Assembly: GCF_900101965.1 (NCBI RefSeq)
Contig: NZ_FNAP01000005.1
Span: forward strand, 124,001-188,000
DNA: 64,000 nucleotides
Source: Rhodospira trueperi
GTDB lineage: Bacteria > Pseudomonadota > Alphaproteobacteria > Rhodospirillales > Rhodospirillaceae
Direction: 5' to 3'
The notes beneath the pieces are model-generated. The model saw only the letters and a program-made list of their open reading frames with translations. It was not told where the DNA came from and ran no database searches. The stretch's first letter is position 1, and every line of letters begins with the position of its first letter. A program made the translations under genes and the position numbers. Shown in pieces: positions 1 to 8,825 of the stretch.

Positions 1-170
1 TCGTGCGGCTGTTCTCGAACGACATCGCGCCGTTGCGGCTGGCCCGCACCGCCGGGCTGGCGGTGGTGGACCGTATGGGGCCGCTGAAGCGCTTCTTCAT
101 GCAGACCGCCATGGGCACCACGGGGGTTCTGGGGGGCGTCCCGCGCCTGATGCGGGGCCGGGCGATATGA
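1..170 (+). CDS. UbiH/UbiF/COQ6-family FAD-dependent hydroxylase, C-terminal end only
   Basis: The reading frame is open from the window edge to TGA at 168-170 and encodes about 55 residues. The segment [17 protein letters not shown], followed by a Gly/Met-rich amphipathic tail ending in RLMRGRAI, matches the conserved C-terminus of the ubiquinone-biosynthesis hydroxylase family (UbiH, UbiF, VisC, COQ6), which hydroxylates the polyprenyl-phenol ring at the membrane. The FAD-binding part lies upstream of the window, so the particular hydroxylation step cannot be decided. Its stop overlaps the start of the next gene (ATGA), so the two are probably translated together. Confidence 0.8.
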   Translation, partial: VRLFSNDIAPLRLARTAGLAVVDRMGPLKRFFMQTAMGTTGVLGGVPRLMRGRAI

Positions 171-655
171 CGGGTCCGTCCTCTGCCCAGACGTTGACCG
201 TGCGCTTCGCCAGATCTCAGGACGAGGACGGGTGGCGGGTGCTGTGGCGCGGCTATTGTCGGTTCTACGAGGCCGACATCCCCGAGGCCGTTACCGCCGA
301 AACGTGGCGGCGCTGTCTCGATCCGGCGGTGCCGGCCCTGCGTTGCCTGGTCGCCGACAGCCAGGGACCTGAGGGCTGGGGTCTGGTTGGCTTCGCCATT
401 CTGGTCGAGCATCCCGGCACCTGGTCCGTCGAGCCGGTCGGATACCTGGAGGATCTGTTCGTGGCCGAGGCGGCTCGCCGACGCGGCGCCGGGTCCGCCC
501 TGATGAGTGCCTGCGCGGCCATTGGCCGACAGGCAGGGTGGCGCAAGCTTTATTGGCGCACACAGGCCGACAATGCCACGGCGCGTTCGCTCTATGACCG
601 GGTGGGCCAGAAGACGGACTGGGTGGTCTACGAGTGGCCGTTGATCGAGGGATGA
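167..655 (+). CDS. GNAT-family N-acetyltransferase
   Basis: The 162-residue protein has the single-domain length of the GNAT fold. The acetyl-CoA-binding motif A is visible around residues 95-125: a beta strand (YLEDLFV), then [11 protein letters not shown], which fits the R-x-x-G-x-G/A pyrophosphate loop. The C-terminal [19 protein letters not shown] is the usual motif B with the N-x-x-A-x-x-L-Y signature. The acceptor substrate cannot be inferred. The start ATG overlaps the stop of the upstream ubiquinone hydroxylase, and its own stop overlaps the next start, so the three genes form a tightly coupled operon. Confidence 0.85.
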   Translation: MTGPSSAQTLTVRFARSQDEDGWRVLWRGYCRFYEADIPEAVTAETWRRCLDPAVPALRCLVADSQGPEGWGLVGFAILVEHPGTWSVEPVGYLEDLFVAEAARRRGAGSALMSACAAIGRQAGWRKLYWRTQADNATARSLYDRVGQKTDWVVYEWPLIEG

Positions 656-1086
656 GCGACATGCCGCGATCGGGATCGAACGCGCCGCGCCGATGGATCG
701 TGACCGGTGCCGTGATGGGGCTGCTGTCCGTGGCGCTCGGCGCCTTTGGGGCGCATGGACTGGAGGCACGGGGTGACCCGCGCGCCGTGGAGCTGGTCCG
801 CACCGCGGCGCACTATCAGGGTGTTCATGCCCTGGCGCTGGTGCTGAGCGGCGTGCTCTCCGGGCTTGCGGGGGCGGGATCGGCGGGCTCGGTCTGGGCC
901 GACCGCGCCGGTTGGCTGTTCGCGGCCGGCATCGTGCTGTTTTGCGGCGCGCTGTACGGCATCGCCCTGGCCGATTGGCCCCTGGGGCCGGTGGCTCCCT
1001 TCGGCGGCGTGTCCTTCATGGCCGGGTGGGGGCTGCTGGCGGTGGCCGGTTGGCGCCTGAACGCAACGTTGAAAGGAAAATGCTGA
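652..1086 (+). CDS. DUF423 (YgdD-type) small integral membrane protein
   Basis: The 144-residue hydrophobic protein has four predicted membrane segments and the family hallmark GALSVALGAFGAHGL-like stretch near the N-terminus (here LLSVALGAFGAHGLEARG), followed by AAHYQGVHALALVLSG. This identifies the DUF423 inner-membrane family, whose biochemical role is unknown. The start at 652 is chosen because it overlaps the upstream TGA (ATGA). An upstream in-frame ATG at 634 would only extend the gene into the GNAT gene. The last residues (NATLKGKC) end just before a spacer of about 100 bp leading to divK. Confidence 0.85.
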   Translation: MSDMPRSGSNAPRRWIVTGAVMGLLSVALGAFGAHGLEARGDPRAVELVRTAAHYQGVHALALVLSGVLSGLAGAGSAGSVWADRAGWLFAAGIVLFCGALYGIALADWPLGPVAPFGGVSFMAGWGLLAVAGWRLNATLKGKC

Positions 1087-1191
1087 GCCAACTCCCACCA
1101 ACCTGTTGGATTTTGGCCTGAGTCCGGTTACAAGCGATGAACGGCGGAGCAGGGAGCTTCCGGGGCGGCTAAGCAAGGTAGGCAGGCAGGC

Positions 1192-1557
1192 ATGTCAAAA
1201 ACAATCCTGATCGTTGAAGACAACGAGTTGAACATGAAACTGTTCAACGATCTTTTGCAGGCGCATGGTTACACGACCCTGCAAACCAGCGATGGTCGCG
1301 AGGTCATGGGCATGGCCCGGGACCATAGGCCCGATCTGATCCTTATGGATATTCAGTTGCCCGAGATTTCCGGTCTGGAAATCACCAAGATGCTGAAGGA
1401 AGACGATGACCTGAAGGCCATTCCGGTGGTCGCGGTCACGGCCTTTGCCATGAAGGGTGACGAGGAAAAGATCCGCGAAGGCGGATGCGAAGGCTATATC
1501 GCCAAGCCGATTTCGGTGGCCAACTTCCTCCAGACGGTCGCCAAGTTCCTGAACTGA
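1192..1557 (+). CDS. divK: DivK-type single-domain response regulator
   Basis: A stand-alone receiver domain of 121 residues. All phospho-signalling residues are present: the acidic pair in VEDNELN (residues 9-10), the phospho-acceptor Asp in ILMDIQLP (about residue 53), the Thr of [13 protein letters not shown] and the Lys of YIAKPIS. The sequence [20 protein letters not shown] and the motif [11 protein letters not shown] are typical of DivK, which in alphaproteobacteria modulates the PleC/DivJ kinases and so the DivL-CckA-CtrA cell-cycle relay. No pleD or kinase gene is adjacent. A CtrA box elsewhere in the window (17480-17495) suggests the relay it feeds is present. Function is assigned from family knowledge. 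Confidence 0.9.
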   Translation: MSKTILIVEDNELNMKLFNDLLQAHGYTTLQTSDGREVMGMARDHRPDLILMDIQLPEISGLEITKMLKEDDDLKAIPVVAVTAFAMKGDEEKIREGGCEGYIAKPISVANFLQTVAKFLN

Positions 1558-1661
1558 TCCGGTCGCGGTCGGTCGGTTCGACTCGGCCGGCCGGGGCGTC
1601 TGGAAGAACCCCGGCGACGTTGCGCATGTGCCTTCCATGGCCCGGGCGCAGAGCCACGCCG

Positions 1662-1698
1662 AAAAGGCCACCGACAGCGACCGTCGGTGGCCTTTTTC
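1662..1698. terminator. Strong bidirectional intrinsic terminator between divK and rpmG
   Basis: A perfect 14-bp stem (AAAAGGCCACCGAC at 1662-1675 with its complement at 1683-1696) closes a 7-nt loop. It is followed by T's on the plus strand and has A's on the left arm, so it can act in both directions. It sits between the convergent divK and rpmG genes. Confidence 0.9.
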
Positions 1699-1761
1699 GT
1701 GTGTCGGCTGATGTCTGACGGCGCGTGCGCCGCGCGACCGCCCGGGGGGGCGGCCACCGTC

Positions 1762-1929
1762 CTACTTCAGCTTGGTTTCCTTGAAGGCGACGTGCTTGCG
1801 CGCCTTCGGATCGTACTTGCGGAACTCAAGCTTTTCGGTGGTCTTGCGCGGGTTCTTCTTGGCCACGTAGAAGTAGCCCGTTCCCGCCGTGCTTTCGAGC
1901 TTGACCTGGATGGTTGCCGGCTTCGCCAT
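1762..1929 (-). CDS. rpmG: 50S ribosomal protein L33
   Basis: The reverse strand encodes 55 residues, beginning [13 protein letters not shown] and ending FKETKLK, with the typical [23 protein letters not shown] core. This is bacterial L33 of the cysteine-free, zinc-independent form, a component of the large subunit near the E site. The length is exactly that of alphaproteobacterial L33. It is the last gene of a minus-strand series RNase R, S41 protease, L33, and it ends just before the shared terminator. The longer antisense and alternative-frame ORFs across this spot are shadows. Confidence 0.95.
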   Translation of the reverse strand: MAKPATIQVKLESTAGTGYFYVAKKNPRKTTEKLEFRKYDPKARKHVAFKETKLK

Positions 1930-2019
1930 GAATCGAATTCCGTTGTGTCAGTCATGTTCGGGACAGGCGGCGCACAATACGCGGATCGGCCGCAGTGTCA
2001 AGATCCCACGCGGCCGGTA

Positions 2020-3627
2020 TCAGAGCCGTGCGGCGTCGGCGCCGATCAGGCCGATGGCCCGCCCGTACAGGGTCGGGTCGCGCAGCAGGTGCCGGGCCAC
2101 GATCTCATCAAGACCATTCGGCTCGTGGTGTTCGGCCGGGCACAGCGCCCGCAGGCGCTGGCGTCGGTCCTTGTCCTCGAAGGCGGTGTGGCGCCACGAG
2201 GCGAGACGCCGAGCGATGGGCGCCGCCTGTTGGCGCAGGTCGTTGAGCACGCGCTCGACCTCGGCGGGTTCGGTGCGGCCGCCGCGCCCGCTGGTGCAGG
2301 CCACCGGTGGCACGCCCAAGCCATGCAGGACATACCCGGACGGGCTGTAGAAGCGCGACCAGGTCAGCGTAAGCTCACCCCGGTTTGGCAGTTGCACCAC
2401 CGTTTGCACGGTACCCTTGCCGTAGCTCGTGGTGCCGATGACCACGGCGCGGGCGTCGTCCTGGAGGGCGGCGGCGACAATCTCGGCGGCCGACGCGGAG
2501 TCGCCGTCCATCAGGACGACGATGGGCAGGCCGTCGGCGATGTCGCCGTCGGCGGCGCTGTAGAACTGGCGCGCCTCTGGGTGGCGTCCGCGCGTCGAAA
2601 CGATGGTGCCGTCGTTCAGGAACAGGTCGGCGGTCGCCACGGCCTGATCCAGCAGACCGCCGGGATTGCCGCGCATGTCCAGGATCAGACCCCGCAGGTC
2701 ACCCCGGGTCCGGGCCGCCGTGACGGCAACGGCGACGGCCTCCGCCGTGGCTTGGTTGAAGCTGCTCACGCGCAGAATGCCGATGCCGTCCTCCCGGCTC
2801 CACTCCACCGTCGGCAACACAATCAGGCCCCGGTCCAGGGTCACTTGGACCAGGGCGTCCCGCCGGATGGTCAGGCGGACAGGGGCGCCGACCGGACCGC
2901 GCAACCGCTCGCGGACATCCCGGTTGGTCGGCTGGGCGGGAAAAGGCTCGCCGTCGACGGCGACGATCCGGTCTCCGACCCGCAGGCCGGCGTCATCGGC
3001 GGGGCCGTCGGCGATGACCTCCCGCACCAGAATGGCGCCGGCGTCGGTGATCTCGAAGACGATTCCGATGCCGCCGAACCCGTTGCGGGAACCGCGATTG
3101 AGCCGAGCCTCCTCGGCGCCGGCATAGCGTGAAAAGGGATCCAGGCTGGCCAGGGCGGCGTCGAACAGGGCGTCGTAGACGGCCTCCGAATCGGCCTCGG
3201 TCAACGTCGGCGAGACGGCGCGTGCGGCCTGGATGACATCAATGCTCAGGCGGGCCCAGTCGCTGCCGTGTCCGCTGCTCGGCATCGGAAAACCGGCGAC
3301 GGGTCGCCCGGTCCGCGCCACCGTGAAACTGCCGCCAAGGCGCCGGAACGTCAGATCCGGGTCGATCCGGGACAGGCCGCGCAGTCCGGCGAGGACGAAA
3401 TCGGCCATATCCACCGGCTCAATGTAACGGCTGGAGACCGCGACATAGCTTTGGGTGAGCATGTTCTGGGCGTTCTGTCGCGTGAACGGTTGCGACGGGA
3501 TACGGCCGCTCTCGGTCGCCGGGTCGTAGGGCGACGGCCCCGACCCCGGCATGGGGGCACAGGCGGCCAGCGACAAGCCGACCAGCAGCGCAAACAGCCA
3601 GGACCATGGGCGAACGATACGCATCAT
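2020..3627 (-). CDS. S41-family carboxyl-terminal processing protease, lipoprotein
   Basis: A C-terminal-processing (Tsp/CtpA-like) serine protease. With the start at 3627 the protein opens MMRIVRPWSW, then a hydrophobic stretch and the lipobox LAAC, so it should be exported and lipidated. A PDZ domain follows (GFGGIGIVFEI...AGLRVGDRIVAVDGEP). The S41 catalytic domain contains LDMRGNPGGLL, the nucleophile Ser within DGDSASAAEIV and the general-base Lys in TTSYGKGTVQ, so the Ser/Lys dyad is intact. The open frame runs upstream to 3723, but that start would put about 32 residues before the signal peptide. The C-terminal 100 residues beyond the protease core are unassigned. It lies between rnr and rpmG; substrates are unknown. 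Confidence 0.88.
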   Translation of the reverse strand: MMRIVRPWSWLFALLVGLSLAACAPMPGSGPSPYDPATESGRIPSQPFTRQNAQNMLTQSYVAVSSRYIEPVDMADFVLAGLRGLSRIDPDLTFRRLGGSFTVARTGRPVAGFPMPSSGHGSDWARLSIDVIQAARAVSPTLTEADSEAVYDALFDAALASLDPFSRYAGAEEARLNRGSRNGFGGIGIVFEITDAGAILVREVIADGPADDAGLRVGDRIVAVDGEPFPAQPTNRDVRERLRGPVGAPVRLTIRRDALVQVTLDRGLIVLPTVEWSREDGIGILRVSSFNQATAEAVAVAVTAARTRGDLRGLILDMRGNPGGLLDQAVATADLFLNDGTIVSTRGRHPEARQFYSAADGDIADGLPIVVLMDGDSASAAEIVAAALQDDARAVVIGTTSYGKGTVQTVVQLPNRGELTLTWSRFYSPSGYVLHGLGVPPVACTSGRGGRTEPAEVERVLNDLRQQAAPIARRLASWRHTAFEDKDRRQRLRALCPAEHHEPNGLDEIVARHLLRDPTLYGRAIGLIGADAARL

Positions 3628-3856
3628 TAGCGACAGGGCTTTTCTCTCAATGATGGAAAGAAGAAGCGGAGGCATGGGAATCAAGACGCGCCCCTTGAGC
3701 CGCGACACCATCGCGCGCGCCATTGCGTCCCTGATGCGGACTGTACGGGAAAAGCGTTAGGAAATCACTACAGGCCCGGGCGCGGATGATGTGTTCGGGT
3801 CACACCGTTACCGAACAGTCACGGGTGGGGCGTCCCTCGGGCTCCGTCTCTCCGCC

Positions 3857-6151
3857 CTACCGCCGTCCGCCCGAGCGCCGACCGGGACCGCGCCGAACGC
3901 CCGGCGGACGACCGCCGCGCCGGCTGCGGCCGGGGCCGGACGGAGCGCTGTCTTCGTCCTCCAGCAGTTCGAACAGCAGCCCGCCGGCGATGGGGTCGGC
4001 CTCGCGCAGGCGCACGGTAACCGGCTGGCCCAGGCGGTAGACGCGGCCGAAGTCGCGCCCTTCCAAGCAGCGGGCCTCCTCGTTGTGCCAGTAGAAATCG
4101 GCCGGCAGCGTGCTGATGGGGATCAGCCCGTCGGCGCTGGTTTCGTCCAGGGTGACGAACAGGCCCGCGCGGGTCACGCCATTGACTCGCCCCGAGAACG
4201 TCGCCCCCACCTTGCCGGCGAGGAAGGCGACGGTGAACCGGTTGACGGCGTCGCGCTCGGCGGCGGCGGCGCGGCGCTCGGTCGAGGAGATGTGGCCGCC
4301 GATCTGGGCGAATTCGTCGATCTGGTCGTCCTCCAGCCCGCCGTCGCCCAGCGACAGACCTCGGATCAGTGCCCGATGCACCATCAAATCGGCGTAGCGT
4401 CGGATGGGCGAGGTGAAATGGGCATAGCGCCGCAGCCCCAACCCGAAATGGCCGATGTTGTCGGGGGTGTATTCCGCCTGGGCCTGGGCGCGCAGCACCA
4501 CCTCGTTGACCAGGTGCTCGTGTTCGGTGTCGCGGGCGTGCTCCAGCACCCGGTTGAACAGGTGCGGGGTCAGGACCTGCCCGGGGGCCAGCTTGATGTC
4601 CAGCGTGCGCAGGAAGTCGCGCAACGCCGTCAGCTTTTCCTGGGAGGGCTCGTCGTGGACCCGGTACATGCAGGGTTGGCGGACTTTCTCCAGTTCCTCG
4701 GCGGCGCACACATTCGCCGCGACCATCAGTTCCTCGATCAGCCGGTGGCTGTCGTAGCGGGGACGCGGCTGGATGCCGGCCACCGTACCGTCCTCGGCGA
4801 CGATCACGCGCCGTTCCGGCAGGTCGAGGTCCAGGCTGCCGCGCGTGCGTCGCGCGCCGTCGAGCGCCCGGAACACGCCGTAGAGTGGGGTCAGGAGCGG
4901 CTCGACCAGGGGCGCGGTGGCCTCGTCCGCCCCGCCGTCCATGGCCATCTGCACCTGCGTATACGTCAGTCGCGCCGCCGAGCGCATGACCCCGCGCAGG
5001 AACCGATGCCGCAGCTTCTCACCGACGGCGTCGAACCACATCTCCACCGCCAGACAGCCCCGGTCCTCGTTGGGGCGCAGCGAGCACCAGCCGTTGGACA
5101 GCGCCTCCGGCAGCATCGGCACCACCCGATCCGGGAAGTACACCGAGTTGCCGCGCCGCACCGCCTCGTCGTCGAGCGCATCGCCCGGGCGCACGTACCA
5201 GGCCACGTCGGCGATGGCCACCAGGGCATGCCAGCCGCCGGAGTTGGCGGGGTCCGGGTCGGCCTCGGCCCACACCGCGTCGTCGAAGTCCCGCGCGTCC
5301 TCGCCGTCGATGGTGACCAGGGGCACCGACCGGATGTCCTCGCGGCCCTCGGGCGGAACGGGGCCGGCGGCCCGGGCCTGATCCTCGGCCTCCGGCGGCC
5401 ATTCAGTGGGAATGCCGTGGCTGTGGATGCAGATCAGGCTGACCGCGCGCGGATTGGCGGTGTCGCCCAGGCGGTCCAGGACCTTCGCCATGCGCAGGCC
5501 GTAGGTGCGGCCGGGGACGACCTCGGCCTCGACCAGTTCGCCGGCCTCGGCGCCGCCACGATCCCCGGATCGCACGATGTATTCGTTGCGGTCGCGCCGG
5601 TTGGTGGGGCGCAGGCGCCAGCCGTCCGGTCCCTCGGCCAGCACCCCCAGCAGGCGGGCCGGAGCGGAGGACAGGCGTTTGATCGGCTTGGCGGTGTATC
5701 TCGTCTCGCCCTCGCGGGTCAGGCGGGCCAGCACGCGGTCGCCGACGCCGATGGCGGCGGCCTGACGGCCTTTCATCGGCAGCACCAGCACGCGCGGGGG
5801 CGGCCCCAGTTCTTCCGTGTCCCAGGTGTCCGGGCGGGCCAGCAACTCGCCGTCCGAATCGGTGGCGTGGACGGTCAGCACCGTCACCTCGGGCAGCGTG
5901 CCCGGCGGCGCGAAGCGGCGCTTGCGTCCACGCTGGATGTGGCCCTCATCCTCAAGCTGCTTGAGCATCTGGCGCAATTGCGGTCGCTGCTCGGCGTCAA
6001 GCTGGAAGGCGCGCGAAATCTCCCGCTTGCCCACGTGCTCGGGGTTGTCGCGGATGTAGTCCAGCAGCTGAGCCCGGGTGGGAAAGGGCGTCTGTTTAGG
6101 GGGGTTGGTGGGGGGCACGGGCATATCCCAAAGCGGGTGAGGGCGCGGCAT
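3857..6151 (-). CDS. rnr: Ribonuclease R, 3'-5' exoribonuclease
   Basis: A 764-residue RNB-family hydrolytic exonuclease that degrades structured RNA. In order: an N-terminal winged helix (TRAQLLDYIRDNPEHVGKRE, about 25-90), cold-shock-like OB regions, the RNB domain with the metal-binding aspartates in DGEDARDFDDAVW (about 282-294), the conserved YAHFTSPIRRYADL (near 585), an S1 domain (about 655-735) and a short Arg/Gly-rich basic tail that probably binds RNA. An alternative ATG at 6124 (protein starting MPVPPTNPP) is equally possible; neither start has a strong Shine-Dalgarno sequence. The S41 protease gene follows after about 230 bp. Confidence 0.95.
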   Translation of the reverse strand: MPRPHPLWDMPVPPTNPPKQTPFPTRAQLLDYIRDNPEHVGKREISRAFQLDAEQRPQLRQMLKQLEDEGHIQRGRKRRFAPPGTLPEVTVLTVHATDSDGELLARPDTWDTEELGPPPRVLVLPMKGRQAAAIGVGDRVLARLTREGETRYTAKPIKRLSSAPARLLGVLAEGPDGWRLRPTNRRDRNEYIVRSGDRGGAEAGELVEAEVVPGRTYGLRMAKVLDRLGDTANPRAVSLICIHSHGIPTEWPPEAEDQARAAGPVPPEGREDIRSVPLVTIDGEDARDFDDAVWAEADPDPANSGGWHALVAIADVAWYVRPGDALDDEAVRRGNSVYFPDRVVPMLPEALSNGWCSLRPNEDRGCLAVEMWFDAVGEKLRHRFLRGVMRSAARLTYTQVQMAMDGGADEATAPLVEPLLTPLYGVFRALDGARRTRGSLDLDLPERRVIVAEDGTVAGIQPRPRYDSHRLIEELMVAANVCAAEELEKVRQPCMYRVHDEPSQEKLTALRDFLRTLDIKLAPGQVLTPHLFNRVLEHARDTEHEHLVNEVVLRAQAQAEYTPDNIGHFGLGLRRYAHFTSPIRRYADLMVHRALIRGLSLGDGGLEDDQIDEFAQIGGHISSTERRAAAAERDAVNRFTVAFLAGKVGATFSGRVNGVTRAGLFVTLDETSADGLIPISTLPADFYWHNEEARCLEGRDFGRVYRLGQPVTVRLREADPIAGGLLFELLEDEDSAPSGPGRSRRGGRPPGVRRGPGRRSGGRR

Positions 6152-6213
6152 TGCGCCACGATCACACCATGGGGAGCGGCCGGAGGCGGGTCAAGGCGGC
6201 CGGCGCCGGCGCC

Positions 6214-6852
6214 TCACCGCAGGAACGGATTGGCGACCCGCTCCTGGCCGAACGTGGAGGCCGGGCCGTGGCCGGGCACGAAGGTAACGTCGTCGCCCAG
6301 AGGCAGCAGGGTTTCCTTGATGGAGCGGATCAGCGCGTCGGGATCGGACTTCGGGAAGTCCGTGCGGCCCACAGAGCCGGCGAACAGCACGTCGCCGACG
6401 AAGGCAACGCGGGCCTGGGGTTCGACGAACACCACATGCCCGGGGGTGTGGCCGGGGCAGAGGTAGACGTCCAGCGTCAGGCCGCCGACGGTGACCGTGT
6501 CGCCGGCCTCCAGCCAGCGGGCGGGCTCGACAGGGGCCGGGGTCTCCGGCCAGCCGAACATGCGGGTCTGCTCGGTGAGTTGGTCGATCCAGAACGCCTC
6601 GTCGCGGTGCGGTCCCTCGATGGGCACGCCAAGGCGTTGGGCCACGTCGCCAGCGCCGGCGATGTGGTCGAGGTGGCCGTGGGTCAGGAGGACTTTCTCG
6701 ACGGTCACGCCCTTTTCGGCGGCGACCGCCAGCACGCGGTCGATGTCGCCGCCGGGGTCGATCAGGGCGCCGGTCATGGTGGCGTCGTCCCAGATCAGGG
6801 AACAGTTTTGCTGGAACGCGGTCACGGGAATGACAACGACGGACAGCGCCAT
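6214..6852 (-). CDS. Metallo-beta-lactamase-fold hydrolase, glyoxalase II-like
   Basis: A 212-residue protein with the complete MBL metal-site series: THGHLDH (about residues 57-63), the third His in CPGHTPGHVV, the bridging Asp in FVGDVLF and the last His in FVPGHGPAST. The compact length and the GSVGRTDFP motif fit the YcbL/GloB-like branch, which hydrolyses thioesters such as S-lactoylglutathione. It lacks the C-terminal domain of classical glyoxalase II, so the substrate is uncertain. A good ribosome-binding site (GGAGG) precedes the ATG. It stands alone, downstream of a dispersed repeat. Confidence 0.88.
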   Translation of the reverse strand: MALSVVVIPVTAFQQNCSLIWDDATMTGALIDPGGDIDRVLAVAAEKGVTVEKVLLTHGHLDHIAGAGDVAQRLGVPIEGPHRDEAFWIDQLTEQTRMFGWPETPAPVEPARWLEAGDTVTVGGLTLDVYLCPGHTPGHVVFVEPQARVAFVGDVLFAGSVGRTDFPKSDPDALIRSIKETLLPLGDDVTFVPGHGPASTFGQERVANPFLR

Positions 6853-6992
6853 GGCGCGGAGCCTCCGAGTTTGAGCGGTCAGCCCGGCACACCGAGCCGA
6901 GAGTGCGTCGCCAGCCGGGCTCGGTGCCTGACCTGCCGCCGGCCACCCGACCTTTGATGGATGTCTGACAAGTCCCCCAGGCGCGAACCGGA

Positions 6993-7099
6993 CTCCCTCC
7001 CCTGGACAGGGGAGGGCTGGGGTGGGGTTGATGCGGAAGGCGAGGCCAGCGCAATCACAAACGCGCCCCCCCTCCCAGCCTCCCCCCGACGGGGAGAGG
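6993..7099. repeat. Dispersed-type GC-rich imperfect inverted repeat element
   Basis: The left part holds CTCCCTCCCC-tggac-AGGGGAGGG followed by CTGGGGTGGGG (6993-7027). The right part (7065-7099) holds a C-tract, CCCAGCCTCC and CCCCGACGGGGAGAGG. The two ends are roughly complementary and could fold over a central loop of about 35 nt. This is the look of the short interspersed palindromes of proteobacterial intergenic regions. The rest of the 6853-7152 gap holds no gene; an additional stem (ACCGAGCC 6891-6898 with GGCTCGGT 6918-6925) may terminate the lipoprotein transcript. Confidence 0.6.
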
Positions 7100-7152
7100 A
7101 GAATAGGTCGGCACCGACCGCAACCGGTCCCTCTATCCTGAGAATTCCTGCC

Positions 7153-8256
7153 CTATTGCAGCAGGACGTGAACCTCGGGGTACTGGGCGGCCGGGCTGGA
7201 GGTGGCCGACAGGCCGATGCGGTTGGGGTCGACGCCCATGCCCTGGAGCGACCGGACAACCCGCTCGGCGTAGAGGCGGGCCTGCGCGGTGTTGGGCGAC
7301 GCCTGTCCGACCGCGTTGATGGCCGGTCCCACGGCAACGACCTGGAAGCTGGCATTGGGGTAGCGCGCCAGGGCGTTGTTGACCGCTTCGTACAGCGCCG
7401 TCTCGTAGTCCACCGAGCCCCGATCAAAACGGATCATGACCAACGGCTGGCCGCCGGCCTGGAATCCGCCGGGTCCCGGCAGGCCATAGGCGGCCATGTT
7501 GCCGGCGTTGGCATTGCCCAGGATGGGGCGGTTGGCGAAGCTGGTGCCGTACAACTGCCCGTTCTTGATGGCCAGGGCGAGAGTGTTGAGGTTCTGCTTT
7601 TCGTTGCTGACGTACTGTTGCTGGCGGGCGACGTCCTGCGACAGTTCCTTCAGCAGGCGCTCGATCAGCACGACGGTTTGCTGGGTCTCGTCCTCCAGAA
7701 CGCGAAGCTGGCGATGATCCTCGTCCACCGCGCCCGACAGCGAGAAGGCGGCCCGCACCGAATCCAGCAGGTAATTGGCCATCGCCGAGTTGGTCGTGAT
7801 CTGCGCCGACAACTGGTTCATCAGAATGATGTCGTCGTTGATCGTGTTCAACTGCGCTTGCGCCTGCTCCCAGCGGTTCATCAGCACGGGGTTGCCCGGT
7901 GTGGTGCCCACCTGCAGGCGCGCGTTCATGCCGGCGACGTTCTCGTGGTAGGCCTGGGAGTCCTGGATGGTCTTGTTGCGGATGTTCTGAAGCTGTTCGT
8001 TCTGGGTGCGGATCGCGGTTTGCAACGCGCCCAGTTCCTGTCGGAACCCGACGACCTTCTGGCCGACGAACGTGCCGGTGGGCTCGCCGGGCGACACGCC
8101 TGACGGCTCGAAATAGGTCGACCCCAGTTCGGGCGGCTGATTGCCGGAGTAGGAAGAAGGCCCGCTCAGGGAGGGAAACGGGGAGCCGACGGAGTCACAT
8201 CCGGCCAGGGCCAGCACCGCCGCCACAAGGACCAGTCGAGGCTTCCGAAGGGGCAT
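7153..8256 (-). CDS. Lipoprotein with central coiled coil and degenerate OmpA-like C-terminal domain
   Basis: A 367-residue protein. Residues 1-20 form a signal peptide ending in the lipobox LAGC, so lipidation at Cys20 is predicted. A Ser/Gly/Pro-rich linker is followed by a long Gln/Asn-rich helical region (about 65-225) with heptad-like spacing. The final 110 residues (LVMIRFDRGSVDYETALYEAV, SPNTAQARLYAERVVRSL, GLSATSSP) resemble the OmpA/MotB peptidoglycan-binding fold, but the usual N-x-x-L-S-x-x-R-A-x-x-V motif is poorly kept. A structural envelope role is inferred. It is transcribed divergently from addA across a 569-bp gap. No specific family name is recognised. Confidence 0.7.
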   Translation of the reverse strand: MPLRKPRLVLVAAVLALAGCDSVGSPFPSLSGPSSYSGNQPPELGSTYFEPSGVSPGEPTGTFVGQKVVGFRQELGALQTAIRTQNEQLQNIRNKTIQDSQAYHENVAGMNARLQVGTTPGNPVLMNRWEQAQAQLNTINDDIILMNQLSAQITTNSAMANYLLDSVRAAFSLSGAVDEDHRQLRVLEDETQQTVVLIERLLKELSQDVARQQQYVSNEKQNLNTLALAIKNGQLYGTSFANRPILGNANAGNMAAYGLPGPGGFQAGGQPLVMIRFDRGSVDYETALYEAVNNALARYPNASFQVVAVGPAINAVGQASPNTAQARLYAERVVRSLQGMGVDPNRIGLSATSSPAAQYPEVHVLLQ

Positions 8257-8825
8257 GAGCGAGACCTTTTCGCGTTCATATCATTGTCAGTTGCCGGCCG
8301 TCATCAACCGGATTCCCGCTGGCCCGATGTCGTTCCGGTCCGAGAGCCGCGATGCGACGCACAACTCCCGGCCTCTCTGACAGAAGCGGGTCATGTCGCG
8401 CCGTCGACATCGCATCGGATCGCGAGGTCGATCACCGGTCTCCCAATTGTCCGCCAGATGACCAGGGGTATGCAACCGACTCATAACAACCCACCGGCCC
8501 AGGCTTCCGCGCGGGACCCCAAACCGGGCTCACGCCCCGCACCATCGCCTCGACACAGCGCCAGTCAAGAGACTTTGTACATGGCGCGCGGAGTGTACGT
8601 AAAGTGCCGAACCGGAACAAGTCGCTTTTCGCGACTGCACGTTGACGGCCGTGGGTGGTTTTGTCGGCGTGTTTCCAGTAGTTTCCCGCTTATGGGTGTG
8701 CTCTGTCCGGGCGTTGTCCGGAACGCCTTGCTGAGAGCCCGCATCGTCCGTGGAGGTCGGCCAGTCATGGGAGTCGTCGGTTCCGCCTGTTCCGGTGGTG
8801 TGATCGCGGGCGTGGAGACCGGCCG
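8257..8825. other. 569-bp divergent intergenic region with two dyads, no gene recognised
   Basis: No convincing coding frame was found. Visible structures are an imperfect dyad at 8572-8605 (ACTTTGTAC and GTAC-gt-AAAGT around a 14-nt centre) and a perfect hairpin AGTCGC-TTTTC-GCGACT at 8620-8636. These presumably lie in the promoters of addA and/or the divergent lipoprotein gene. addB, which normally lies immediately upstream of addA in alphaproteobacteria, is not here. Confidence 0.55.

Noticed and set aside
1687-3132. Long plus-strand open frame opposite the S41 protease gene
   Set aside because: Shadow frame in GC-rich DNA: the composition is Gly/Arg/Ala-rich with no domain, and the minus strand encodes a clear protease.
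3791-6466. 891-codon plus-strand open frame
   Set aside because: It mirrors rnr, whose RNase R motifs are unmistakable on the minus strand. The frame has no start signal or recognisable domain.
8572-8605. Possible photosynthesis-regulator (CrtJ/PpsR) TGT-N12-ACA site
   Set aside because: The bases do not fit the TGT-N12-ACA spacing; only an imperfect dyad is present.
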